From Mycobacterium sp. 1245111.1 (lineage in GTDB: Bacteria; Actinomycetota; Actinomycetes; Mycobacteriales; Mycobacteriaceae), in assembly GCF_001673405.1 (NCBI RefSeq), contig NZ_LZLV01000153.1, positions 1 to 64,000 of the forward strand: 64,000 nt of DNA, in the 5' to 3' direction. The notes under the pieces were generated by a model. That model worked only from the letters and a program-made list of their open reading frames with translations. It searched no databases and was not told the origin of the DNA. The number at the start of each line of letters is the position of its first letter. Position 1 is the first letter of the stretch. The translations under genes were made by a program, and so were the position numbers. Positions 57,791 to 64,000 of the stretch are shown here, one piece after another.

Positions 57791-58546
57791 TTAGCGGCCG
57801 GGCGGCAGGTACGTGGTCGTCACGGTCGTGGTTGGCACGTAGGTGGTCGTCGGCTCCCTGGTCACCGTGACGGTGCTGGTACTCGTGGACGGCGGCGTTA
57901 TCTCGACCGTTGTGGTGACCGTGGAGACGCTGGTGGTGGTCGTCGTCGACGACGTGGTGGTGGCTGAACCGGCGGCGATGACCCCGCACCCGATCCGCTT
58001 GCCCGCGCTACCACCCGCGGAATTGGGGCTCAGATTGTCGGCGTTCTGGTGCACGATCAGCGAGGTGCCCAGGTTGTTGCGCAGGTCCGCGGCGGTGAAC
58101 AAGCTCGTCGTCGTGACGAGTTTGGCCGACCCGTCCGGCCGCACCTGTAACGCGGTCAGGTCACCGCTGGCTGGAGAGCCGGTGTGGTCCGGTGCCTGGT
58201 ATACGCTTCCTGCCGAGGCGAAGTCGCCCGTCGAATCTCCGCCTGGTGCGGTCGAATTGGGCTCACATTTTCCAATGGCGTGGACCATGAGACCGTGAAA
58301 TCCGGGACTGAGGACCTGGTTGGGCCCGGCCTCCACGGTGACTGTCGCATACCCGTTGGCGAAATCGAAGGTCGCGTTGGCGATCGTGCTGCCATCCGCG
58401 GCCTTCACTTGCGTGGTCATCCGCTCGGTGCCGGGTGGCGGTGACGACGACGTGGACTGTCCGGTACCGCCCTGGTTCACACATCCGGCCAATGTCGCGA
58501 TCGCAGCGGCGGACGCCGCGACACCGAATGCTTTACCCGCATTCAT
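57791..58546 (-). CDS. SodC-like lipoprotein with degraded metal site and Thr-rich tail
   Basis: 251 residues. Signal peptide with lipobox ATLAGC (Cys22). The domain at about 40-190 is Cu/Zn superoxide-dismutase-like (FANGYATVTVEAGPN, SPGFHGLMVHAIGKCEPNS, PASGDLTALQVRPDGSAKLV, and SAGKRIGCGVIAAG). Compared with mycobacterial SodC, the copper HxH is MVH, and the two histidines of SAGGHYH read SAGSVYQ; only LIVHQNADN keeps its His. The two cysteines remain. A Ser/Thr tail of about 60 residues (TTTSSTTTTTSVSTVTTT) follows. Probably not an active dismutase. Confidence 0.8.
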   Translation of the reverse strand: MNAGKAFGVAASAAAIATLAGCVNQGGTGQSTSSSPPPGTERMTTQVKAADGSTIANATFDFANGYATVTVEAGPNQVLSPGFHGLMVHAIGKCEPNSTAPGGDSTGDFASAGSVYQAPDHTGSPASGDLTALQVRPDGSAKLVTTTSLFTAADLRNNLGTSLIVHQNADNLSPNSAGGSAGKRIGCGVIAAGSATTTSSTTTTTSVSTVTTTVEITPPSTSTSTVTVTREPTTTYVPTTTVTTTYLPPGR

Positions 58547-58665
58547 GGGCCCGGATTACCCAGATTTGCTGCGGGGAAACCGCTGACGGTAACGACGCCG
58601 CTCCACGCGGAAATAGGGCATTTGCCCGATGCGCTTTAGCCAGGCGCCGAGAAGACTCGCGAACT

Positions 58666-59058
58666 ATGAAGCAACTAACCGCAGCCTGGGCAGCGGTGGC
58701 GTTGACGTGCGGCGGATTGGCGATGGTCGGTCCTGGTGCGGGTACCGCTCGAGCGGACGACGACTGTGGGCCCGCGGCGATGGTCGACCACGTGTGCTGG
58801 GGGCCCAATCGCTGGTGCCCGGGCGATTCCCTGTTCCACCTGACCCAGAACCACGTGCATCAACCGGTGACGTGGGATATGAACGTCTGCCACACCTACT
58901 ATCACGTTGCCCCGGACCAGGCCAACCAAGGTCAAGGTATCTACGAAGGCCCCAATCCTCCTCCGCCGCAGACTCTTCCACCCCGCGGGCCGTATCTGCC
59001 GCCGCCTCCGGGGACATGCTGGAACATGTGGATCCCAGGCCCCTGCCCTGGCGGCTGA
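58666..59058 (+). CDS. Small secreted protein, WCPG...CH family (copy 3)
   Basis: 130 residues from the ATG at 58666, signal peptide ending near ARA. The mature protein has RWCPGDSLFH and TWDMNVCHTYY, the same W-C-P-G and W-D-x-x-x-C-H frame as the proteins at 29500 and 30032, here spaced by about 20 residues. A Pro-rich region follows (PNPPPPQTLPPRGPYLPPPP), then CWNMWIPGPCPGG. Six cysteines in all, so disulfide-bonded and exported. Function unknown. Confidence 0.75.
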   Translation: MKQLTAAWAAVALTCGGLAMVGPGAGTARADDDCGPAAMVDHVCWGPNRWCPGDSLFHLTQNHVHQPVTWDMNVCHTYYHVAPDQANQGQGIYEGPNPPPPQTLPPRGPYLPPPPGTCWNMWIPGPCPGG

Positions 59059-59212
59059 CGACACCGAGCTCGGCGGGGTCAAGATCCCGGCAGGCTGCAC
59101 GGTGATGCCGCTGCCCAATCTGCGGCTCGATCCCGACGCCGACGACCCGCACATTCGCTGCAGGTGTTCCGCTCACCGACGGCGCTGCCCGGCGCTGTTC
59201 GATCCGCAGTAG
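59057..59212 (+). pseudogene. Cytochrome P450 remnant
   Basis: DDTELGGVKIPAGCTVMPLP is the segment before the heme loop of a bacterial P450, and it joins directly to NLRLDPDADDPHIR, the P450 C-terminal segment. The heme-cysteine loop is deleted between them. The final FRSPTALP lies in another frame, so there is at least one frameshift too. It fills most of the 245-base gap before the hotdog gene. A dead gene of which only the 3' end survives. Confidence 0.65.
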
Positions 59213-59303
59213 ATCCGCGATATGGGCTTTACATTCGCGAGGGCAGCCGTAAAGTCCTACCTGAGCTTCTGCTCAACATTTCCGCTCAGGAGGAACGACG
59301 CGA

Positions 59304-60176
59304 TTGTCCGGACAACTGCGAGACATCAGGGAATTTCTCGGCGACGCCGACGCCTACCGCGACGAGTTGTACCGCCGCTGGACGGGGCTGCTGAGCTATC
59401 GCTACATCGGGCGCAACCATTCATCGATGAATATCGGCGACACTGACGACACCGTCGTCATCCGTCGCGACATGCGCAACGAGGCGGGTGGAATCATGGT
59501 GGCGCCGTTGGCCATCGCCTCGCCCGAAGGCTGCCAGACTGACATGGTTGCGGTCCCCAACCCGGTGATCGCCTCGGTGCAGATCGTCGACCCCGGATAC
59601 GACGTGAAGCGGGTGGAGATCGTCGGCTCGGGCAACGTCCATCAGGGCCGGATGATGGGCTACGGGCGCTGCAAGATCGTCGACGCCGACAATCCTGACC
59701 GTGTCATCGCGTTCAACGAAGGCCAGGGCGCGATCATCGGCGTCCCGCCCGAAGGCCTTGGCAAGATGGATGTTTCGGGCACCGAGCTGGTGATCGAGGA
59801 CTCGCCGGATCTGCCGCCGCTGTGGCAGGCCTTCGGCGCATCGAGACGACCCGATGGCCGTTGGCAACTGCCGGCCCTCAGCGAGGAGCTGGCATCGCCG
59901 GATGCGGCGCTGCACATCGGGCCCCAGCACGTCGTGCTCGAAACCGCCGCGATCGACCTGGCCGCCGACGCGGTTGGGACCCGCAAATTGCAGGTGGTCA
60001 GCTGGCACGTGATGTTCATGTCGCGCGGCAAGGTCGGCCCGTTCCGGGTGGACGGCACCGCGCACGTGGGAGGGTCGGGCAAGGTCGGGGTTCGCATGCT
60101 GCTGCACGACGAGGGCAACGCCGACAAGGCGGTCACGTCGGCCGCCGCGATCTTCGAAACTGTTGGAAGTCAATGA
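59304..60176 (+). CDS. Double-hotdog thioesterase-like protein
   Basis: 290 residues, TTG start with AGGAGGA nine bases upstream. The N-terminal half (NHSSMNIGDTDDTVVIRRDM, RNEAGGIMVAPLAIASPEG) and the C-terminal half (KLQVVSWHVMFMSRGKVG, FRVDGTAHVGGSGKVGVRML) each resemble a hotdog fold of the PaaI/acyl-CoA thioesterase or hydratase type. Exact reaction unknown; an acyl-CoA or aryl-CoA step fits the CoA-transferase in the same operon. Overlaps the next gene by ATGA. Confidence 0.65.
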   Translation: MSGQLRDIREFLGDADAYRDELYRRWTGLLSYRYIGRNHSSMNIGDTDDTVVIRRDMRNEAGGIMVAPLAIASPEGCQTDMVAVPNPVIASVQIVDPGYDVKRVEIVGSGNVHQGRMMGYGRCKIVDADNPDRVIAFNEGQGAIIGVPPEGLGKMDVSGTELVIEDSPDLPPLWQAFGASRRPDGRWQLPALSEELASPDAALHIGPQHVVLETAAIDLAADAVGTRKLQVVSWHVMFMSRGKVGPFRVDGTAHVGGSGKVGVRMLLHDEGNADKAVTSAAAIFETVGSQ

Positions 60177-61217
60177 TGGCTAACGCCAAGGACGCTCGTC
60201 AGTGGGCGCGTCATTCATTGCGCGGCATCGGCGACTCGCTCTACACGCCGTTCAGCGGGCACGACGGTGACGACATCGACTGGGACGCCTACCGCACGCT
60301 GGTCCGGCACTGCGTCGGCACCCTGGGCCACCCGATGCTCTGGGTGACCAGTGGGGTGGCGGAATTCTGGTCGCTGACCATCGCCGAGCGAAAGAAGCTG
60401 TTGGAGATCGCGATTGACGAGGCCAAGGGCATCAACCCGGACGTCATCGTGCAGTCGTGTACCGCGGCGTTGTCGGCCAAAGACTGCGTCGAGCTCACCC
60501 AACACGCCCAAGATGCCGGCGCCGACATCGTCTACATCCAGACCCCGATGATGGAATTGCACGGCGGCGACGGCGTTTTGAACTTTTTCAAATACGTGGC
60601 CGAGCGCACCGACATCGCTCTCGGGATGTTCAACTCGCCCAGTTCCGGGTACGTGCTCTCCGCGCAGGAGAGTGCACGAATCGTCGAAGAGATTCCGGCG
60701 GTGTGCGCCACCAAGGAGGGCTCGTTCCGCCCCCATCAGAGCCGGATGCTGCATGAGCTCGCGCCGGATCTGGTGATCTGGGAATGCGATACGACCGTGT
60801 ACCGCGCCGGCTGGCTGCGATCCGGCATCGTCGGCCCGGCTCAGCTCGGCACCACCGGCTACCTCTACGAGACGGCGGAGAATCGGTCGCTGTCCCAGTA
60901 CTGGGACATGGTCTGGAACGACAAGCTGGTCGAGGCAATGGATTTCGCGCGGGAGTCTGGGCTCGACCAGTTCGAGCTCGACATGCGGGGCTGGTTCACC
61001 CGCTACCCGGGGCGGTCGGACTACTTCACCCACTGGGGCGGCGCGTTCAAATACGCCGCATCAGTGGTCGGGCTGCCGATCGGCTCGTACCCAGACCCGC
61101 CCGCCCCAAGCGAAATTACCCGAGCAGGCGCGTACCGACATCCGCGCGGCGTACCGTCGTTTCGGCCTCATCGGCGAATCACTGAAAACGACTGCGAAAG
61201 TAGAGGACTCATCATGA
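60173..61217 (+). CDS. Dihydrodipicolinate synthase/aldolase-family protein with C-terminal frameshift
   Basis: About 345 residues if the frame is restored; starts MMANAKDARQWARHSLRG. TIM-barrel class I aldolase family (DapA-like): GDSLYTPFSGHDGDDIDW, VTSGVAEFWSLTIAERKKLL, QTPMMELHGGDGVLNFF, and the lysine position in CATKEGSFRP. Up to PDPPAP it follows the family. Then the family-like end (AKLPEQARTDIRAAYRRFG, LIGESLKTTAKVEDSS and TGA at 61215) lies in another frame, as if two bases were lost near 61103-61110. In the actual frame there is no stop before the CoA-transferase. Substrate unknown. Confidence 0.72.
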
Positions 61218-62434
61218 GCGACGCCAAACCGCTGAGCGGCATCCGCATTCTGGAGGTCGCGGCCTGGACGTTCGTCCCGGCGGCCGGCGCGGTGTTGGCC
61301 GAGTGGGGCGCCGACGTGATCAAGGTCGAGCCTCGTGAAGGCGGCGACCCGCAGCGCGGACTGGTGACTATGGGACTCATCCCCGGGGGCCCGACCGCGG
61401 TCAACTACATGATCGAAATGCCCAATCGCGGAAAGAGATCCATCGGTATCGACCTGACCACGCCGGGCGGTCAGGAGGTGGTTCACGAGCTGGCGAAGTC
61501 CAGCGACGTGTTCCTCACCAGCTATCTGCCCAGTCGCCGCAAGCATTTCGGCATCGACATCGAGCAGATCCGCGCTGCCAACCCCGAGATCATCTATGTC
61601 CGCGGGTCTGGGTACGGGCCGGAGGGTCCCGACGCCGACCGCCCCGGCTATGACGGCGTCTCGTTCTGGTCACGCGGCGGAATCGCCGATGCGCTGACCC
61701 GCGAAGCTCCCGAGCCGGTGATGCAGACCCCGGCGTTCGGCGACCTGATGGGCGGGCTGACCATCGCCGGCGGGATCGCCGCCGCGCTGTACAAGCGCAA
61801 GGCGACCGGCGAGACTTCGATCGTCGACGTTTCGCTGCTCGGGCTCGCGGCGTGGGCGATGACCCCCCAGGTGACGGCGGCCAACCTCTACGGCGGGGAC
61901 CCGATCCCGACGTTCACCCACCGCGAGATGCCCAACCCGCTGGTCGGCAACTACAAGACCAAGGACGACCGCTACATCACGCTGATGATGTTGCAGGGCG
62001 ACAAGTTCTACCCCGAGTTCATGACGGTCATCGGCCGCACGGACCTGATCACCGACGAGCGCTTCGCCGACGGCCATTCGCGTTTCATGAACCGGGGCGA
62101 GCTGATCGACATCATGGATGCCGAATTCGCCTCCAAGACGCTCGACCAGTGGCGCGACGTGCTCAAACCGCTGACGGGCGCCTGGGGTGTGCTGCAGAAG
62201 AGCAGCGAGTTGCACGAGGACCCCGCCGTCATCGCCAACGGATACATCCCCGAGGTCAAGGCGATGAACGGCAAGCCCTACATTCTGCCGACCAACCCGG
62301 TCCAATTCGACGGGCACCATGTCCAGCCGACGGGCGCACCCGAACACGGCCAGCACACCGAAGAGATCCTGCTGGACGCCGGCGTCGACTGGGACAAGAT
62401 CGAGCAGTACAAGCAGGACGGGTCGATCCTCTAA
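61214..62434 (+). CDS. CaiB/BaiF-type CoA-transferase
   Basis: 406 residues from the ATG at 61214 (MSDAKPLSGIRILEVAAWT). Class III CoA-transferase: GADVIKVEPREGGDP is the CoA-binding N-terminal motif; the catalytic-Asp region reads GLTIAGGIAAALYKRKATGE and YKTKDDRYITLMM. The family forms interlocked dimers that move CoA between organic acids, in carnitine, bile-acid and aromatic metabolism. The start overlaps the stop of the (frameshifted) upstream gene; in the present sequence the upstream frame runs straight into this one. Confidence 0.88.
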   Translation: MSDAKPLSGIRILEVAAWTFVPAAGAVLAEWGADVIKVEPREGGDPQRGLVTMGLIPGGPTAVNYMIEMPNRGKRSIGIDLTTPGGQEVVHELAKSSDVFLTSYLPSRRKHFGIDIEQIRAANPEIIYVRGSGYGPEGPDADRPGYDGVSFWSRGGIADALTREAPEPVMQTPAFGDLMGGLTIAGGIAAALYKRKATGETSIVDVSLLGLAAWAMTPQVTAANLYGGDPIPTFTHREMPNPLVGNYKTKDDRYITLMMLQGDKFYPEFMTVIGRTDLITDERFADGHSRFMNRGELIDIMDAEFASKTLDQWRDVLKPLTGAWGVLQKSSELHEDPAVIANGYIPEVKAMNGKPYILPTNPVQFDGHHVQPTGAPEHGQHTEEILLDAGVDWDKIEQYKQDGSIL

Positions 62435-62437
62435 GCG

Positions 62438-62746
62438 CTAAGCGCTGCGACGGATGCTGCGCGTGCGGCCGATATCCCGCTTGAGAAGCAGCTCGCGCTC
62501 GGTCTCGGACAGCCCACCCCAGATTCCGTACGGCTCGCCGACTTCGAGGGCGTGTGCGCGGCACTGGGTCATCACCGGGCAGCTGCGGCACATCTCCTTG
62601 GCCCGACGCTCACGCTGCAGGCGCGCCCGACCGCGCTCGCCGTCCGGGTGGAAGAACACCGACGAATCCACGCCGCGGCAAAGGCCTTGTAATTGCCAGT
62701 CCCAGATGTCTGCATTGGGGCCTGGAAGTTGCTCCGGTTGCGGCAT
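62438..62746 (-). CDS. whiB3: Iron-sulfur redox regulator WhiB3
   Basis: 102 residues, MPQPEQLPGPNADIWDWQLQ at the start. The 4Fe-4S cysteines are in GLCRG, EMCRSCP and QCRAH (C23, C53, C56, C62); the Wbl signature GEPYGIWGGLSETER and the basic C-terminal RTRSIRRSA follow. WhiB3 senses oxygen, NO and redox state, binds DNA and interacts with SigA region 4; in M. tuberculosis it controls lipid anabolism. Normally next to groEL1; here separated from it by the 14.5 kb accessory block. The 314-base upstream gap (62747-63060) carries the promoter and a palindrome. Confidence 0.96.
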   Translation of the reverse strand: MPQPEQLPGPNADIWDWQLQGLCRGVDSSVFFHPDGERGRARLQRERRAKEMCRSCPVMTQCRAHALEVGEPYGIWGGLSETERELLLKRDIGRTRSIRRSA

Positions 62747-62886
62747 TGAAGTCCCTCTCTACGCGCCCATGTTCTGGCCGAGCGGGTCATCGGTGACTAC
62801 TCGTCGCGACAAACGTAGAGGCGCTAGGGAATTCCCGTCAACAGGCTGCACGCTGCCGAATAGCCGTGTGCGGCTTGGGAATTTAC

Positions 62887-62907
62887 TTTGAGTTCATACG
62901 CCTCAAA
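62887..62907. promoter_or_regulatory. Inverted repeat upstream of whiB3
   Basis: TTTGAG (62887-62892) and CTCAAA (62902-62907) with 9 bases between, about 140 bases before the whiB3 start and in the 314-base divergent gap 62747-63060. A short site, possibly an activator or repressor operator. The rest of the gap is AT-richer than the flanks and non-coding. Confidence 0.3.
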
Positions 62908-63060
62908 ACCTCGCTGAAGCCGGAGAGTGCATGTGAGGTGCGTGCAATATACAAATGTCGCTGCTGGCGGCCTGATTGCAGGGGAGGCACAAAATGTTCA
63001 ATCCTCGGCGGATTTAATACCTGTGTAACTCAGAAACCATGAAGTCTTAACGGGTAACGC

Positions 63061-63876
63061 GTGGTGATACATATCTCTCACGACTCGTCCGGCGAGTCAG
63101 TACTGCTGGCCGCTGCCTTCGGCGATCGCCCCGGCCGCTGGCCGCTGCCGGCCGCGACCTCGCCCGATCAGCTGTGGTTGCGCGCGGTCGCGGCCGCGGG
63201 GCAGGGCCGCTACGGCAGCGCGTATGCGGACCTGGACGCGCTGCTTCGGGCCGCCCCGTCGGGTCGGCTGGCCTCGCTCGCGAACAGCACGCGGGCGTCG
63301 TTTTTGCGCCAGCTGGGCTGGCATGACCTGGCCCGCGGTTGGGACGGTCGCGCACTGGCGCAGGCGGGCGACGACCCGGAGGTCACCGGCGATGCGCTGA
63401 TCGGACTCGCCGCCGACGCGCTCGGCGTCGGGCGGCTGGCCGTCGCGGCGACGCTGCTGACGCGCGCGGAGCCGTTCGTGACATGTGCGCCGCACCGGGT
63501 CGCAGTGCGACGGGCGTGGGTCGCGGCCGAGTTGGCGATGGCCGGCGGTGACGGCAACGCCGCGGTCCGCAACGCGGAGGCCGGTGTCGAGTTGGCGGCG
63601 AGCACCCTCGATGGCGCGGCCCGCCACGGGGCCAAGAGCCAGGTGGTGCTGGCCGCCGCCCTATGCAGCGCCGGAGCAGTGGACCGCGCACGGCCCGTCG
63701 CCGAGGCCGCGTTGGAGCTCACGGGCGACCTGGGGCTGATTCCGTTGCGCTGGGCGCTGGCCTGTCTGCTCGTCGACCTTGCCAATGCCGAAGGCCGGAT
63801 CGCCGAGCTGAGCGACATCCGCGACGAGTGCGCCGCCCGCGTCGAGCGCTGGGGAGGAACGTGGCGACGGCGTTGA
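63061..63876 (+). CDS. TPR-like helical protein (Rv3415c-like)
   Basis: 271 residues from GTG at 63061 (63064 also GTG). Mostly short amphipathic helices rich in Ala (LWLRAVAAAGQGRYGSAYAD, LGWHDLARGWDGRALAQAG, AELAMAGGDGNAAVRNAEAG) spaced about every 34 residues, which fits TPR-type repeats. No membrane or enzyme motif. It stands directly upstream of sigD, as Rv3415c does, and could act with it; that is inference. Confidence 0.75.
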   Translation: MVIHISHDSSGESVLLAAAFGDRPGRWPLPAATSPDQLWLRAVAAAGQGRYGSAYADLDALLRAAPSGRLASLANSTRASFLRQLGWHDLARGWDGRALAQAGDDPEVTGDALIGLAADALGVGRLAVAATLLTRAEPFVTCAPHRVAVRRAWVAAELAMAGGDGNAAVRNAEAGVELAASTLDGAARHGAKSQVVLAAALCSAGAVDRARPVAEAALELTGDLGLIPLRWALACLLVDLANAEGRIAELSDIRDECAARVERWGGTWRRR

Positions 63877-63917
63877 AATCCGCCGGGTCGTTATTGTCGA
63901 GGTGACATCCCACAGGG

Positions 63918-63933
63918 CCGGGTGCCAACCCGG
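63918..63933 (+). promoter_or_regulatory. Hairpin just before sigD
   Basis: CCGGGT (63918-63923) / ACCCGG (63928-63933) with a 4-base loop, no T-run; in the leader or upstream region of sigD. Confidence 0.3.
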
Positions 63934-63959
63934 TCGTAACGCTGGAGACGTTGCCGCCG

Positions 63960-64000
63960 ATGACAACGCAGGAGGAGCGTCTCGACGCGGTTGTCGCGGA
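63960..64000 (+). CDS. sigD: RNA polymerase sigma factor SigD (5' end only)
   Basis: Only the first 13 codons are in the window: MTTQEERLDAVVA. This agrees with the N-terminal part of M. tuberculosis SigD (MTMQGERLDAVVA) and with the position after the Rv3415c-like gene. Upstream codons VTLETLPP are in frame and also like the SigD pre-sequence, but a TGA at 63903-63905 bounds the frame. The start could therefore be ATG 63960 or TTG 63951. SigD is an ECF sigma factor controlled by the RsdA anti-sigma factor. Confidence 0.8.
   Translation, partial: MTTQEERLDAVVA

Noticed and set aside
57843..58298. Val-rich plus-strand frame
   Set aside because: Complement of the Thr-rich tail and body of the SodC-like gene.
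59822..62434. 870-codon frame read as one giant protein
   Set aside because: The first 117 codons are a shadow of the hotdog gene. The remaining aldolase-CoA-transferase join is reported as a frameshift, not accepted as a proven fusion.
62827..62836. GGGAATTCCC palindrome upstream of whiB3
   Set aside because: Only ten bases long and without a repeat; could be chance.
1..64000. tRNA, rRNA, CRISPR array, prophage, transposase, replication origin
   Set aside because: No cloverleaf-like sequence, no spaced direct repeats and no transposase or integrase motifs were seen; a covariance-model scan would be needed to exclude short RNAs.

Overview
The window is a high-GC actinobacterial chromosome segment from a Mycobacterium. 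Gene content and order match the ribosomal / ESX-4 / groES-groEL1 / whiB3 / sigD segment of the M. tuberculosis chromosome (roughly Rv3466 down to Rv3414c). Differences include extra genes between glmS and nnr, a hydrolase inside the alr-tsaE cluster, and a 14.5 kb block between groEL1 and whiB3. It is therefore a different mycobacterial species; I cannot name it from the sequence.

Layout. 1-7.0 kb (minus strand): a small membrane protein, rmlC and rmlB (dTDP-rhamnose), two tandem F420-type luciferase-like oxidoreductases, and a translationally coupled histidine kinase plus response-regulator/flavoprotein fusion. 7.2-11.9 kb (plus): infA, rpmJ, rpsM, rpsK, rpsD, rpoA, rplQ, truA. 11.9-14.1 kb (minus): three cutinase-like secreted esterases. 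14.2-24.05 kb: the complete ESX-4 type VII secretion locus (eccB4, mycP4, eccD4, eccC4, an Rv3446c-type protein, esxU, esxT), closed by a strong terminator and followed by a nested inverted-repeat element. 24.4-28.5 kb: rplM, rpsI, glmM and an EspC-like/ESX-associated gene pair. 28.5-34.3 kb: a degenerate hydrolase, two small secreted paralogues, glmS and two DUF4436 membrane proteins. 34.2-38 kb: a Baeyer-Villiger-type monooxygenase, a rhomboid-like protein and a methyltransferase. 37.9-45.7 kb: nnr, gadB, alr, a hydrolase, then the tightly overlapping tsaE-tsaB-rimI-tsaD cluster. 45.7-47.8 kb: CIRCE-controlled groES-groEL1.

47.9-62.4 kb is an accessory block. It holds three paralogous membrane-bound class III adenylate cyclases, each starting just after a terminator-like hairpin. 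A fossil of the groEL1 3' end lies between the first two and records a tandem duplication. Other genes are a methyltransferase, a HabA/StyC-like membrane protein, a lipoprotein, a RidA-like protein, an NmrA-like/TetR divergent pair with paired operators, a cupin, and a SodC-like lipoprotein with degraded metal ligands. Two pseudogene fragments (old-yellow-enzyme-like and cytochrome P450) and a hotdog/DHDPS/CoA-transferase operon complete it; a frameshift in that operon fuses the last two reading frames. whiB3, an Rv3415c-like gene and the first 41 bases of sigD end the window.

The core genes cover translation, cell-wall precursor supply (rmlBC, glmM, glmS, alr), t6A tRNA modification and protein folding. 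No tRNA, rRNA, CRISPR array, prophage or intact insertion sequence was seen.
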